64,000 bases of DNA from Aspidapion aeneum (Eukaryota > Arthropoda > Insecta > Coleoptera > Brentidae), in the NCBI GenBank assembly GCA_963576565.1, contig OY755039.1:28720602-28784601 (forward strand). The letters are read 5' to 3'. Every line of letters starts with the position of its first letter. Positions within the stretch are counted from its first letter, which is position 1. The translations under genes were made by a program, and so were the position numbers. Shown piece by piece: positions 24,870 to 36,850 of the stretch. A model generated the notes under the pieces. That model ran no database searches. It was not told the origin of the DNA and saw only the letters and a program-made list of their open reading frames with translations.

Positions 24870-25302
24870 TCGAGGGGTCATCAGCTTTCAACAGTACTGT
24901 ACAAATTTCACAACAGGACCCGACAGTACCACGACAGGACCCAACAGTGCTCGACAGTACACGACAGTACCCAACAGTACTCAACAGTACTCGACAGTAC
25001 ATGACAGTACCCAACAGTACTCAACAGTACACGACAGGACCCAACAGTACTCGACAGTACACGACAGTACTCAACAGGACCCAACAGTACACGACAGTAC
25101 TCAACAGGACCCAACAGTACTCGACAGTACACGACAGGACCCAACAGTACACGACAGTACTCAACAGTACTCGACAGGACCCAACAGTACTCGACAGTAC
25201 ACGACAGTACCCAACAGTACTCAACAGGACCCAACAGTACACGACAGGACCCAAGTCCTGTTGGACGCTGTACAAAATTTTAGGGTGCCGATGACCCCTC
25301 GA
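24870..25302. mobile_element. 433-bp MITE filled with a 10-bp minisatellite
   Basis: Perfect 13-bp terminal inverted repeats TCGAGGGGTCATC / GATGACCCCTCGA, flanked by TTATAG (24864-24869, 25303-25308). The foldback arm reads straight through when it is removed, as the inverted sister near 26420 shows. The interior is a decamer array (see next entry). All reading frames that look open here are products of the array. Confidence 0.88.
24911..25260 (+). repeat. Decamer tandem array, NCRACAGKAC
   Basis: About 34 units of 10 bp, variants of acgacagtac, ccaacagtac, tcaacagtac and tcgacagtac, some ending ggac. The last unit is inverted (gtcctgttgg), so the array ends in a small hairpin. Confidence 0.92.
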
Positions 25303-26889
25303 TTATAGTGCAATTTTATAAAAACTTTTATAAAAACTTTTATTTTTGATGTTTCTGTCGTCTTTGTTTGAAATACTTATTGCTGATTTTACAAAAAAAT
25401 CACAGAGTACAAAAAAGATGTGCATTGTAGTGTATTGTAAGTTGAATCCATAGGTGTCTCACCATAAGTTAAAAAGTTTTTGAGTTATGCTCAAAAAACT
25501 ACGAAATTGGTCTTAGGGTCCCCAGACACTAAAATTTCACTTTTACATAAAAGTTTCAAATGTAGAAAAAATGCTTTAAAAATTAAAAGGCTCTCCCATT
25601 CTCAATAATGCGAGCCACGTTTTTATTTTTTGTAGTGTATATCCTGTCAAATATAACCGTTTACATATGGTCGACCCACGATTTTGCACCAATGTTTTCC
25701 TGAGAATTTTTTATTCCTTACGACAACCTCTAGAAGGTAATATAAAGCTCTACAAAAAACTATGAAACCTTTTTTCTCCTAAAATTACAGTTTTCGTCAA
25801 AAATCAAAAAAATTGGTTCTTAAATGACAAAGTTATCAATTTTTCAAAAATTGATATTTTTTTAATTTTTAAGGCGCCATATTGTATTTGGCATGAGTTT
25901 GACAGATGTCCAATAAGTCGAATTATGTTCCAAAAAGCAAGAACTTTTGGCATCTCACGTCAAATTTGCATTTACACGCAAAAAAATAACGGAGGTGATC
26001 AAGCGACTAGGTATATTGTAATATATGATATAATGAAGTTTTTAGGTTTTGTCGAAAGCTGTAATTTTAAGAGAAATTTAAATACCCTTTCCACTAATGT
26101 GCCTTTTAGGTTCCTCGAGGTTGCCCTAGTACCAATTGTCGGGAAAACATTGGGGCAAAATCTTAGGTCGGATTTATTTAAACCGTTATATTTTACAGAA
26201 TATGGAATACAAAAAATAAAAAATTAGCTTATGTTATTTAGAATGATAAAGCCTTATAATTTTGAAGGCATTTTTCCACTTTTGAAACTTTCACGGAAAA
26301 ATAAAGTATCCTTAGGTTTATCTATAAAACGCAAAAAACACGAGACATGATGTTGAGGAATATATTTCTTTTGAGACACAAAACCCTTAAAAATGCAAAT
26401 GATTAATAGTTTTTATCAAAGTGCACTATAATCCAAATAAAATAAAATTAGTTTGAAAAAATCGGTTAAGAAATAAAAAAGTTGTAAATTTTCCAAAATT
26501 TTCGCCATTTTGTATTTGCTATGAGTTTGACAGATGAAGTGAAATTGTGGTTCATTCACTGTGTCGTTATTCTTGAAATCTCCCCGAGCGAATACTCCTC
26601 GAAATTCGAGCAAAAGTGGGCGTTTCTCCATCAATCCTATTCTTGGATCTCTGACCCAAAAAACTTGTGACATTTTGACGACATCACACCCGGGTAGATC
26701 TTGATAGGTGCCGACGTGGTGACTTTTGTCAAAAACTGTGAGATAACCTAAAAATTTTGTTTTGTTGACGTGTGCGTTTTGTTATTTTTTTAAGTTTTCC
26801 TCCCTGTTTGTTTCGTAAATGTTGAGGTATATTTTTTGACCTTCTTTTCAGGCCTTGCCTTGATAAACTCCACCATCAAATCTTTTTGG

Positions 26890-27364
26890 GCTAAATTTAT
26901 GGGAATGTGACAATTTGCCGCGGGTACAATTTTTGTTTAATTTTTATTTTAATATTTTGTGTGCAGTAAATAAATATTTTTTTAAAATCTTTTAGTATTT
27001 TTTAAATATATTAGTTTTTAAAAATACTGCTTTTTAAAAAAAAATAAAAACAATTTTTGTTTAGTTTTTTTCTTATTATTTTTTGAAAATAATAGTTTTT
27101 AAAAAAGTATTATTAAAAAAATTATTTTTGTAATTTTTTTTTGTTTTTTCTAGTAAATTAGTTTTTTGCAAAAGCATTTTTTTTCGAAAAAACAATCTAT
27201 TTTTGTCGCAAAATGCTGGTGGTCCACCCACCGGTTAGAATAAGTTTGCGATCAACTGACCGCGGTTAGGTTTAAGAAAAAATAATTTTTATTTAAATAA
27301 AAATTAAACAAAAATTGTTGCGGCAAATCGGCCGCGTCGAATTGTCTCCTACCCAAATTTATAC
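26890..27364. mobile_element. MITE of about 475 bp with long imperfect TIRs
   Basis: Left 'taaatttatgggaatgtgac' then 'aatttgccgcgg'; right end complements it ('cggcaaatcgg...ctacccaaatttatac'). Inner arms pair over 'ttttgtttaatttttattt'. TSD not resolved. Confidence 0.55.
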
Positions 27365-28213
27365 AACTCATTTTTCACAATGTCCACAAACAAAAAATCA
27401 CAAAAAATCAAGGAAAGAAAAATTGGGTTTATTTCCCTTTAATCACATCAAAGATTATAGATTATAATATATATTATTAAGATGGGCCACTCAAAATTAT
27501 ATTATTATTATATACAGTGTGTCGAACGTACATAAGTTCGGGTAAGCAGTCCAAAGATGGCGCTACAAACATTTTCAAAAATCGCGCACGGGTGATATAT
27601 TTAATTTTATTTAAATATACTAAGTGATTCAAAAATATATTTAATATAACTTAAAGATTATTTATATTCCATTATCTTTGGATTAAAATAATTTTTAATA
27701 TTTTAGGAAATCATTTTGGTGAAATGAATCCAAAATGTCTCAACTACTACTTGTATTGAAAAGTCTTTATATTTTATATTTTAGATAATCATTTCAACGA
27801 AATACATAAAAAAACAACCCAATAACTACACATTTATTTTTTATTTAGCTATGTTCAGTATTCCAGCAGTCAGGATTTTTTTTACTGTAATATATTTTTT
27901 ATAATAAATCAATGTTAATTTAGGCACATGCTAGTCATTTTGTGCTAGGTTTACATTTAAAGAGTTTACTGGCGGAAAGTACTGGCAGCCACTAAACTAG
28001 CCAGTCCGTCAAGTCTTGGAAAGTACTTGCGGGACAGTAGCAAGTGCACTTTCTTGTAAAAATGTAAACGTAGCTTAAGGAATGTTTAACAAAAGTATCT
28101 GACTGTCGGTATCTCAATCACAGTTTTTTTTATTTAGTTCAATAATTTCAGCTTAATTTAAATATTTTATGAACTAGATATCTAGATATAAATCATAACA
28201 AAAAGATTTCATG

Positions 28214-28512
28214 TAAAAAAAGCCAAGTACGCGAAAGTAGTATTTCGTAAAAAGAATTGAGATAAAAGTAAAGCCAAGTTCTCCAATACAAATTTCAAAA
28301 TGAAAGGTTCTTACTACTTTGGAATTGTTTTTTAAACTGTGCTATTCCAGCCAAACTTCTTTACGTTCAATTTAGCACTGTGCCTAAGAGCCATTTGCAG
28401 CCGTAATATCCAAGTTTAGAAAAAAAAATTCAAACTAGTAAGAACCTTTTATTTTGAAATTTGTATTGGAGAACTTTTTACGGAATACCACTTTCGCGTA
28501 CTTGGCTTTTTT
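28214..28512. mobile_element. Foldback MITE, about 299 bp
   Basis: Arms AAAGCCAAGTACGCGAAAGT... at 28220-28320 and the complement at 28430-28505. TTTCATG flanks both sides (28207-28213, 28513-28519). Confidence 0.7.
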
Positions 28513-28624
28513 TTTCATGATATGTTTTTGTTATGACTTCACTCCTTTTTTAAAGGATTTGGATAATATTTAAGTTTTAAAGCAGTAAAATATGCGGAAT
28601 ATTGTTCAAAACTTTAGCAATACC

Positions 28625-29160
28625 TTTATATTTTCCTATGGTTTTATCATAGTTCCTATCAGCCTTCTAAAGCTCAGCTCTCTAGTGTTCCTGGAAGTAG
28701 GCAATGTTATTTTTACATAACATTACATTTATAGGGGAGGAAAGTAAATTAAAATTTGGGTTTTTTAATTTTCTTTTATAGTTTTATCATAGTTCCTATC
28801 GGCCTTCTAAAGCTCAGCTCTCTAATGTTTCTGGAAGTGGAGAATGTTACTTTTACATAACTTTACATTTATAGAGGAGGGAAGTTAATTAAAATTTGGG
28901 GTTTTTTAATTTTCTTTTATAGTTTTATCATAGTTCCTATCGGCCTTCCAAAGCTCAGCTCTCTAGCGTTTCTGGAAGTGGGCAATGTTACTTTTACATA
29001 ACTTTACATGTATGGGGGAGGGGAGTGAATTAGATCTTTGAGGTTTTTTGATTTTTTACAATCCAAGGGTTTGGTCACAATTTATATCAGTCTGCCAAAT
29101 TTCAGCTTTGTAACATGTCTGAAAGTACAGAAAAATTTACATGATTTATACATGAGTGAG
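28625..29160 (+). repeat. Tandem repeat, unit about 143 bp, three copies plus a decayed one
   Basis: 'agttttatcatagttcctat' starts units near 28638, 28780 and 28920; a fourth, diverged unit follows near 29060. Each contains 'aagctcagctctcta' and 'ttttacataac.ttacat'. A short (GAGT)n lies at 29154-29170. Confidence 0.85.
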
Positions 29161-29214
29161 TGAGTGAGTGGCAATTTCAACGTATTTTTGAAATTTCGTA
29201 ACTACTTTACTACT

Positions 29215-29400
29215 TTATGGAACTCCATAAAACTTGGAGGGATTGTTAACTCTATAAAGATCTATGATTGTGCAAAGTTTGAGTTTCGTAGCTCATTCCG
29301 AAGTAGAGTTTTAGATAGGTCAAATATGGGCTGAAATGTTTCAAAAAAAGATGTACAGCAGTTTCCGCGCGAGCTTTTGTATAAGTCGATAGAAGTTTTC
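29215..29400 (+). repeat. Dispersed repeat, copy 1
   Basis: Shares 'gtgcaaagtttgagtttcgt' and 'agctcattccgaagtagag' with 63538-63680. Confidence 0.75.
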
Positions 29401-30089
29401 ATGTCCAACGGCATTCTCCCATTTTTGGCGGAGCTGAAAGTAATTAAAATGTTTTTCATAATAAATCTTTCTATAAAACAAGCTTATTTCACTGTATACA
29501 TACTAAAGGCAATGCTTATATAAATATATATTTTTACTTACCTGAAAATATCTTGGGAATAAAGAGTTTATATTAAAAGGACAATTGAGTACGCAACACG
29601 TTGAAGCCATTTTCAAATAAAGATCTTATTTAAAATACGCAATAAATTTAAAAAAGAAACATTTATGAATGACAGAAAAAAATTGACAAATAAAAAAAAT
29701 TGATAAATTTGAAAAGTTTGACGGTATAAAAAAATTATACCGGGAGGAATCAACAGCGCGGGTATTTTTTCTGAAAAAAAACTGTAAAAATTATGGAATT
29801 AGTGCCATCTCGGGAATGCTTACCGAACTATCAGTGCGCAGGCCGTGAATCACATAACTCTATTTGTCTGTCAAATTTTTTTGCTTTTTTATTGATCAAA
29901 ATTGACATGTGTTTTTCATGTCATTTTTCACCTATTCCCCAAACCCGTGAGAAACGAGGGAGTGCTCACTCGGGGAGATTTCAAGAATACTCGTCCATAG
30001 GTTTGCGCAACCTCCAAAAAATATAGGTAAAATAATAAAAGAACTATTAATTATATATTTTTTAATTACCACCAGAAGTATGTACATTT

Positions 30090-30310
30090 ATACGCTACCG
30101 CACCTCTCCGATCGCGCGCGCCATGCCAGCCGCCCTTAGTTACGCGACCGCTTTTGTCGTGGTTTGCATCTTGAATGCAACCCAAGCTTTATCTTGCGGT
30201 TTGCATCTTGAATGCAACCCAATTTGCCTATGACAAAGCGCGCGAGATTTTGTTTCTATGCGTGGATTTCAAAGCCGTCCCGTAAAGCTCAGTGAGGTTG
30301 CAGGTCGACT
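30090..30310. other. CG-rich patch with a 37-bp direct duplication
   Basis: Rich in CG (gatcgcgcgcgcc, tacgcgaccg, aaagcgcgcgag) against an AT-rich background. GGTTTGCATCTTGAATGCAA occurs at 30161 and 30198 and is nearly self-complementary. Could be a promoter-proximal patch or a GC-rich transposon fragment. Confidence 0.4.
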
Positions 30311-31135
30311 GCAAACCGATTGTTTATTTTGCATGCTATTTTCTTATTTTAATTTGTCGTGTAGTCCTTTTAAGTAAATCCCGCTAGGTTTGTATTGAAT
30401 GTTAATTTTGTAATTTATTCCTTTATTATTAAAGCTTGATCCGTATATTTGTGTGTTAAAAAATTACGATTCTCCTTTGCAACCTCCAGATTTTTATTCT
30501 ACGCCACTGCACTGGAGTCATTTAGGCCTCTCAGCGAATGACTATTAGATTAAATTGCCTTTGCAACGCTAGTTTTATTTCCACAAAACTAAAATGTTTT
30601 AAATATGGCTTGTTTGATGTCAATAATTGAGTTTAAAAATGTATATTCCAGCCCTTTTTATTTAAAACGACATAAACTAATTAGATACGCGCTCTAGCTA
30701 TTTAAAATGTTGTTTTTTTCAGATGGCATATAGAACGAAATCGCATTTTAAAAATCATTTGGGCGTTGTTTGAGGAATTTCAAACATTTTATTAGTTTAC
30801 AGCAGAGTGCAAATTTAAAAAAAAAAATGCCAGTAGCTCATTCTGAAAATGTATACCGAACCACGACAATTCCCGATCTATTCCTCGGCATACCATCAAC
30901 CTGTCTTACGTGCGCCAGGTGCTATTTAAATGGAATACCCATTAGCCAACCCATGGTAATTCCAAGTATTACGTAAAGAAATTTGTAATGATTCGATTTA
31001 GATTTTTTTGTTGATAAAAAATAATTTTGGGTGAAATGTCTTGTTGCTAAGGACACTTATCGTAAAGGCAAGCTTTATAGAAAGCGAAGCCTGACATTGA
31101 TTTTCTATTTTTTGGTTATTATTTTTGACATGTTT

Positions 31136-31640
31136 TCCTCGGTTTTATTTGTTTTGGTTTAGTTGGGTTCGGTTCGATTGGGTTTGGTTTGGTTTGTTTG
31201 GGTTGGGTTGGGTTGGGTTGGGTTGGGTTTGGTTTGGTTTAGTTCGGTTCGGTTCGGTTCGGTTCGGTTCGGTTCGGTTCGGTTCGGTTCGGTTCGGTTC
31301 GGTTCGGTTCGGTTCGGTTCGGTTCGGTTCGGTTCGGTTCGGTTCGGTTCGGTTCGGTTCGGTTCGGTTCGGTTCGGTTCGGTTCGGTTCGGTTCGGTTC
31401 GGTTCGGTTCGGTTCGGTTCGGTTCGGTTCGGTTCGGTTCGGTTCGGTTCGGTTCGGTTCGGTTCGGTTCGGTTCGGTTCGGTTCGGTTCGGTTCGGTTC
31501 GGTTCGGTTCGGTTCGGTTCGGTTCGGTTCGGTTCGGTTCGGTTCGGTTCGGTTCGGTTGGGTTCGGTTCGGTTCGGTTCGGTTCGGTCCGGTTCGGTTC
31601 GGTTCGGTTCGGCTTGGTTGGTTTGGCCTGGTTAGTTGGT
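31136..31640 (+). repeat. (GGTTC)n pentanucleotide array with GGTTT/GGTTG edges
   Basis: Perfect GGTTC units from about 31242 to 31557 (about 63 copies), then further units with single changes to about 31610. Both edges turn into GGTTG/GGTTT variants. Long open frames (FGSVR repeats) are artefacts of a 15-bp coding period. Confidence 0.95.
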
Positions 31641-32497
31641 TGGTTATGTTATTTAATAAGTTTGGTTAGGTGGTCGAGTGTGTTTTGGTTAGTCAAAAAT
31701 GTTGGAACCTCAAAATGGTTAAGGAAGGATTAAAATCAAACAATTTATTTAAATTTTATATTTGGTGTTTTCGATATGTGGTGGTTTTAAAATTTGGATT
31801 TTTGATATTTTAATTATTTTAAGTTTTTTATTTCGACATTTTGATTTTCGATATCTCGATTGCTCAAGAATTTGATATTCAATTTTATAATAATTATTAT
31901 TATTCGACCTTTTGATTGATGTGGTATTTCAATATTGTGAACGTGACTTATTTTTTAATCATGTCCAATATCATCAACCCCTTTGAAAATCTAGGAAATT
32001 ATTTCTGGCGTAATCTGAAAAATAATTATAATAATAATACGCTCGCTGCTCTTTTAATTGGTAATATTTTCAATTTCCGACCCCGAGGAGAAATTAAATG
32101 TTTAAATTTTCTCGTTGCAGGCACAATTTTTTCCTTTTTTTTTCAATACTACTTTTAGACCTCAAATCACATTACGAATATCTGACACTCAGGTCATAAT
32201 CTAAAAATTATTTAACAGAGTACAGCGTGTCCCATTTTCGATGATATTAAATGGAAAACTCTGGTATTAACAAAGATAGCGATCTGCGGATATGACCTTA
32301 CCGCTTTCCGTGCTCTTAAAAATGGTACTACCCTGTATTTTTTATTACACGGGGCCTTTTTGGAAAGATCGTAAATTCAACAAACGTTTATACAGCGTGG
32401 GAAAACAGAAAAGCTTAAAACCAACGCTGCCAGATTAGCGAAAATATCAGTATAAGCCGTTACACGGTTCGCGAAAGGTCAACTTGGTCAGTTTTAT

Positions 32498-32553
32498 TAA
32501 GGTCACTGTATAATAATGAAGTTCCTTCTGAACTTCGTTATATAGTGACCTTA
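32498..32553. mobile_element. 56-bp palindromic micro-element with perfect 8-bp TSD
   Basis: TAAGGTCACTGTATAATAAT ... ending ATATAGTGACCTTA: imperfect arms of 25-28 bp with almost no loop. AGTTTTAT flanks both sides exactly (32490-32497, 32554-32561). TAAGG fits the hAT terminal rule YARNG. Confidence 0.82.
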
Positions 32554-33525
32554 AGTTTTATCATAAAGTCAGATACTTTGTGGTTCTATCTAAGTGCATT
32601 CATTAAACGGGCTGACACACACCCAGAATAATACCTTGAAATTCTGATTGTTCCTTAAATTAAATAATTCACTCACTTTTACATACAAGCAGAATTTTAA
32701 AGTGTTATTATGGTTATTGATTTTCGTATCACAATCACTAAAGTCAATTTTGTTTAAAAGACAAGGAAACTTATTACAGCTTACCAATATATAGGCAACA
32801 TAACCATAATTTAATTTGAGGTTTTTTTTTATTGAATTTTTAGTCTAATCATACCAAAGATAATGGTGGCCCACAGTGACGTATCGTGGGTAAGGGTGGG
32901 TGAGGGTAAGACCTTAGCTCATTAAATACTTTTACTAGAAAAATATTAAAATTATAAGTAGTAATGTCATGAAAAGCAAATGAATCGGAGGCAAAATTTT
33001 CAGAAAATATTTAAGAAATATTACTTGAAAAGCTCGCAGGCGAATATTTTAAGAAACAAAGCAAACTTTCCTGATAACTGAAAACCTACAAGAAAAAGAT
33101 TGAAATCGAAAAAATACGCCGCAGGTAGCAAAAATTTTTTCACGTTAGGAGTTTTTTATCTTTCTAGAACAATGCTGCTCTTTTTCTCAAAGAGCCACAT
33201 GTGCCACAGGCAAAAATGTGTTAAATTCAAAACGAACATTTTTAAACAAAAATCGATACAAACGTAACATAATAGTTTTAAGGTAAAATTGGTTAAATAA
33301 TACTTTTAACAATTTTTTTAATCCAAAATCTAATGCCGAAAAAAAACTTGTGTACCATATTGGGGTAAAAACGTGTGAGGTGAACAATGAACTTCTTTTT
33401 TAAATTGGTTTTAGGACCTAAATACCTCGCATTTCATAAAATTTAAAAAAAACAAATTTTCACATTTTTAATATTACACCTTTCACATGGTGCGAGTAAT
33501 AATTGTCACCCCAAACAAATGTTTC

Positions 33526-33660
33526 AGCTGGAACGCCTTCTACGGGAATCGGGCGTATCGCGGTCTCGTTGTACTACTCTATCTGTTTAACTTCCTCTTA
33601 TGTGGACTTGTTCACGCGGTATATCTTGCTTATTTTACCAGATATTTAAGTTCTGTAACA
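33526..33660 (+). CDS. Candidate host exon encoding a membrane-spanning segment
   Basis: The segment after acceptor TTTCAG (ending 33525) is clearly less AT-rich than its surroundings. One frame reads WNAFYGNRAYRG followed by about 25 hydrophobic residues (LVVLLYLFNFLLCGLVHAVY) and LAYFTRYLSSV, and ends at a possible donor ACAG|GTTTGT (33661). A charged turn followed by a long hydrophobic helix is what a transmembrane exon would look like. A second frame is also open across much of the segment, which weakens the case. No partner exon or family was recognised. Confidence 0.35.
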
Positions 33661-34066
33661 GGTTTGTAGCAACTAATTTTGTGGAAAAAAATTCATTTGT
33701 CAAATTTTTTACAGAATGTGTAGTTTTTAAAATAAAAAAGTTAAATACGGACCTCGAAAATTATTCCATAATAAAAATTTCTTAAAATTAGTGATGAATG
33801 CCAAAATAACAAAACTTCAAAAATTTAGTTTTCTGATAAGGGATATCAAAAACAAAGTGTTATTCCAAAAAAATTCCCTCAAAAATGTTTTTAGAGAAAT
33901 AAAAAAAAGATATTTGAATTCTATAAATACATTTTAGAGGGGGTTTTTAAAAAATACATATTTCATACAAAATTTTACAATAACATTTTGTTTTTGACAT
34001 CCCTTAGGAAACGTTCTTAAATTACGTAACGCAAAAATTCAGGATGTTGTAGTAACTCTCTTCTCA

Positions 34067-34316
<250 letters not shown>

Positions 34317-35284
34317 GTTTTGTTCAGTGATGCTGGGGGATGGGGACCAAAATGGTTAAAACTTACCCATAAATTGACAAAGTATTTGGCTCTTCCTTGT
34401 CCTTTTGAGAACCATCTAGTCTGTTTTTTTCTAAATTAGTTTTTAGTTTATTGCTGGTGCCTAATAAAGTAACTCATAATGAGTGCTGTACTCCTCATTA
34501 TCAGTTACCTTAAATACCTTAGTGGTTATTGTTGAAGATAAAGCGGATCACTACAACTTTCATTAAAGGCTACATGGTTAGGGTATACTCACCGCACACC
34601 ATACCATACCATGATGCTAGTCTTTTGTTCGTGTCTACGGCGCATGTTTTGTTTCACCAAGTGACTTTTTGATATTTTTTGGACGATATTTTGGCGGTTT
34701 TTTTTTTTCGTTTTCCCGCAAAAGACTTAAATTAATATTTCCTAGGTTCTAGATAAAGTTTTTAAAGTTTTCTTCAAGTTTTTCCTACTTTTCTAAGCGA
34801 AAAACTGGATTTATCCTCAAGCGGTGTGACCGGTAAGTGAAAGCGAACAAATTGTTTACTTATCGTGTGTTACGTCTTTTTAAGATAAAAAGGTTTTCGG
34901 TTGAAACAAGAATTTTAACACCAGTTTTTTTGGATATACTAAAGACAATTTGTACAGGGTGTCACAAATTACATGTTTTTGGGAGGTTTCAGGTATTTCT
35001 AGGGTCTAGGCACGAGGCGACGATCCGGAACGACTTCAAAGTTACAAAAAAATTACAACAAAAATTGACAACAGGGAACTCGTCGCGACATTACAAAACG
35101 GTATTTCGTAAAATCCCAGCAGATCCTTTATTTGAGTTATTGTCATATAAGCTAGGAAGGTTTCTGACCCGTAATAACCAAGTCACGCTAAAGACCTTAA
35201 ATGATAAATGACAGTTTTTAGAAACCTGTCATTCATCGTGTAACTTACTTAATTTTGATTTTGACTTGTAATCTGTGACAACAG

Positions 35285-35527
35285 CAGGGGCGGATCCAGG
35301 GGGGGGAGGCAGACGGGACCCGGGCACCCCTCCCCCTTCTGACACTAAACTATTTTTAGCTCGAGGGAACATATTCCACTGCATTAACCGCAATTTTTTC
35401 ACAAAATTTGCCCGCAACATAACCTTTTCTAATTTTTTTGAGAAAAATTACTTAGTATTCCAAAAATTTTCGCCTGCGGCGCATTTCCTTGGCTCCTCCG
35501 CCCCTCGAAATCCTGGATCCGCCACTG
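35285..35527 (+). mobile_element. Complete hAT-like MITE
   Basis: CAGGGGCGGATCCAGGGG ... CCTGGATCCGCCACTG, 243 bp, flanked by GACAACAG exactly (35277-35284, 35528-35535). The 8-bp TSD and YARNG ends are hAT hallmarks. Confidence 0.9.
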
Positions 35528-35754
35528 GACAACAGAATACAATTCAGTTTTTTTGGGGAACTAAAATGAAGGCAAAACCTTCATTAAAACCGAGTCACAA
35601 AGAAAATTGTTTTAGAATGGCCAAAAAACTAAATTTTGTTTCAAAACAATATCATGGGGAAGTTTTTGAGTGCAATGCCTGCTGTATGATACTGAAAAAC
35701 GGTGACATTTTACTTACCAGGGATATCCTTAAAGAAAAATGCCCTTTAATAGTA

Positions 35755-36575
35755 GGGGAGAGTGGGGCAAGATGACGATGTTAAGGATTAAAGCTTCCTA
35801 AAAAATACCCAAACTCGGTTTTGACTAAAAAACTTCATTTAATTGTTAGATAGATATTTTTGGTTCACAAACAAATTTAAAAAAAGACACAAAAATTTAA
35901 ACCTTATAAATCTACACCACAAAAAAACTTAAAAAATGCATTTTTGTCATACTGCCCCACTAGCGGGGTGAGTTGACGAGCCTATTGGGGCAAGAACGTC
36001 CCCTTCTTTTCATATGAATGAACCCTCGCACCTTCCACATTTAATCCAGTCCGCTACTGGAGGTTCAATCCATCGTTCCAGGTACCCTGAACAAAAATAT
36101 TTTCGTTGTTTTTTTTTTCTTTCTGGTAGGTTTTGGTTAAAATCATTAAAAACTTTTTTAAGACTTTGCCATGAGTTTTATTTTAATTTCCTTGTTCAAT
36201 TTTTTTAACTTTTTTTTTCAAGCTCTTCTTTATTCGTCATCTTGTTTTTTAGTAAAAAATAAAAACAAAAAACGACCAAAGAAGAAAATATAATAAATAA
36301 TTTCCTAGTTACTAACAAATATTATTCTTCCCTTAGATTTTTTCGCAAAATCTTATTTTTCGGCATAAAATTTTATAAGCGACTACTCGAATTATAGGTT
36401 ATGAGCCACTGTACTATTATTATTCTTACGTGCTCCAGCTATCTTTAACCCATAAAACTTTGGCTTTACAGAGTTCTAATAGCACAGTCATAAACACGTT
36501 GCCATTTATAAATTTTGTGTTAAATTGAGTTCGTTAACTTGCCCCGTTCGTCATCTTGCATGCCCTGCTCTTCCC
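35755..36575. mobile_element. Tc1/mariner-type MITE in the gene relic
   Basis: 821 bp. Left GGGGAGAGTGGGGCAAGATG, right complementary with decay (tcatcttgcatgccctgctc then ttccc). TA on both sides (35753-35754, 36576-36577). Confidence 0.78.
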
Positions 36576-36793
36576 TACTACTTTTTCTTTCGTTTTTTAA
36601 TTCAATGAATAAAGTAGTACAAAATTGCCTTGCATCAAAAACCCCGGACACTGCTAGCGTAGAAAGTGACTTAAAAGAGTTTAAAAAAATGTTTTTGGCT
36701 ACAGGGGTATCCCAAACGTTAAAAATTCATGTGCTAATTGACCATTTACAAGAAACTTTCAAATATGTATATTTATTGGGTATCTGGTCCGAC

Positions 36794-36850
36794 TAGAGAC
36801 CCTGTATGTATGACATATTTTTAAAATATGTGATACATACAGGGTCTCTA
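36794..36850. mobile_element. 57-bp palindromic micro-element, relative of 4019-4079
   Basis: TAGAGACCCTGTATGTATGA and its complement with one mismatch and almost no loop. Flanks GGTCCGAC and GTCCAAAC are a blurred duplication. It interrupts the relic's reading frame at a TAG supplied by its own first bases. Confidence 0.72.

Larger units (their letters stand above)
24809..26490. mobile_element. Second foldback element
   Basis: Starts ACAACTTTTTATTTCTTAAC (24811) and ends with its complement near 26488. Arms match in inverted orientation at 25540-25830 and 26041-26300, and again at 24811-24869 and 26425-26490. The turn is near 25830-26040 and contains a further copy of the 'ccatattgtatttggcatga' block. 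The left arm carries the MITE at 24870-25302. Confidence 0.65.
19361..26545. mobile_element. Multi-level nest built on a foldback element
   Basis: Outer inverted ends: 'gtcaaacttatgccaaatac' plus 'aatatggcgg' near 19408-19440, complemented near 26503-26540 and better near 25868-25945. The left arm (19361-19661 and 20431-21130) and right arm (24290-24808) are inverted copies of tandem units of about 250 bp, marked by 'gggccca', 'agacgngttttc.aaacatat' and 'acattatctacagggtgtt'. Inside are copy E, a dead LINE, and a second foldback with its own MITE. Exact outer borders and TSD are unresolved because two right-hand end copies exist. Confidence 0.65.

Noticed and set aside
24911..25260. CRISPR-like array
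   Set aside because: Head-to-tail decamers without spacers, in a eukaryotic transposon.
24793..25308. 171-codon and other frames in the decamer array
   Set aside because: A 10-bp repeat without stops is open in most frames on both strands; no codon bias or domain.
25925..26227. 100-codon plus-strand frame
   Set aside because: Lies in the arm of the second foldback element; the inverted arm has no equivalent frame.
30770..30976. Possible exon (MPVAHSENVYRTTTIP...)
   Set aside because: Both strands are open over the same stretch, and neither has convincing splice sites on both sides.
31242..31610. Telomeric or telomere-derived repeat
   Set aside because: Unit GGTTC matches neither TTAGG nor TCAGG; interstitial and edge-degenerate.
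31125..31733. 202-codon frame (FGSVR repeats)
   Set aside because: Direct translation of (GGTTC)n; two overlapping frames are equally open.
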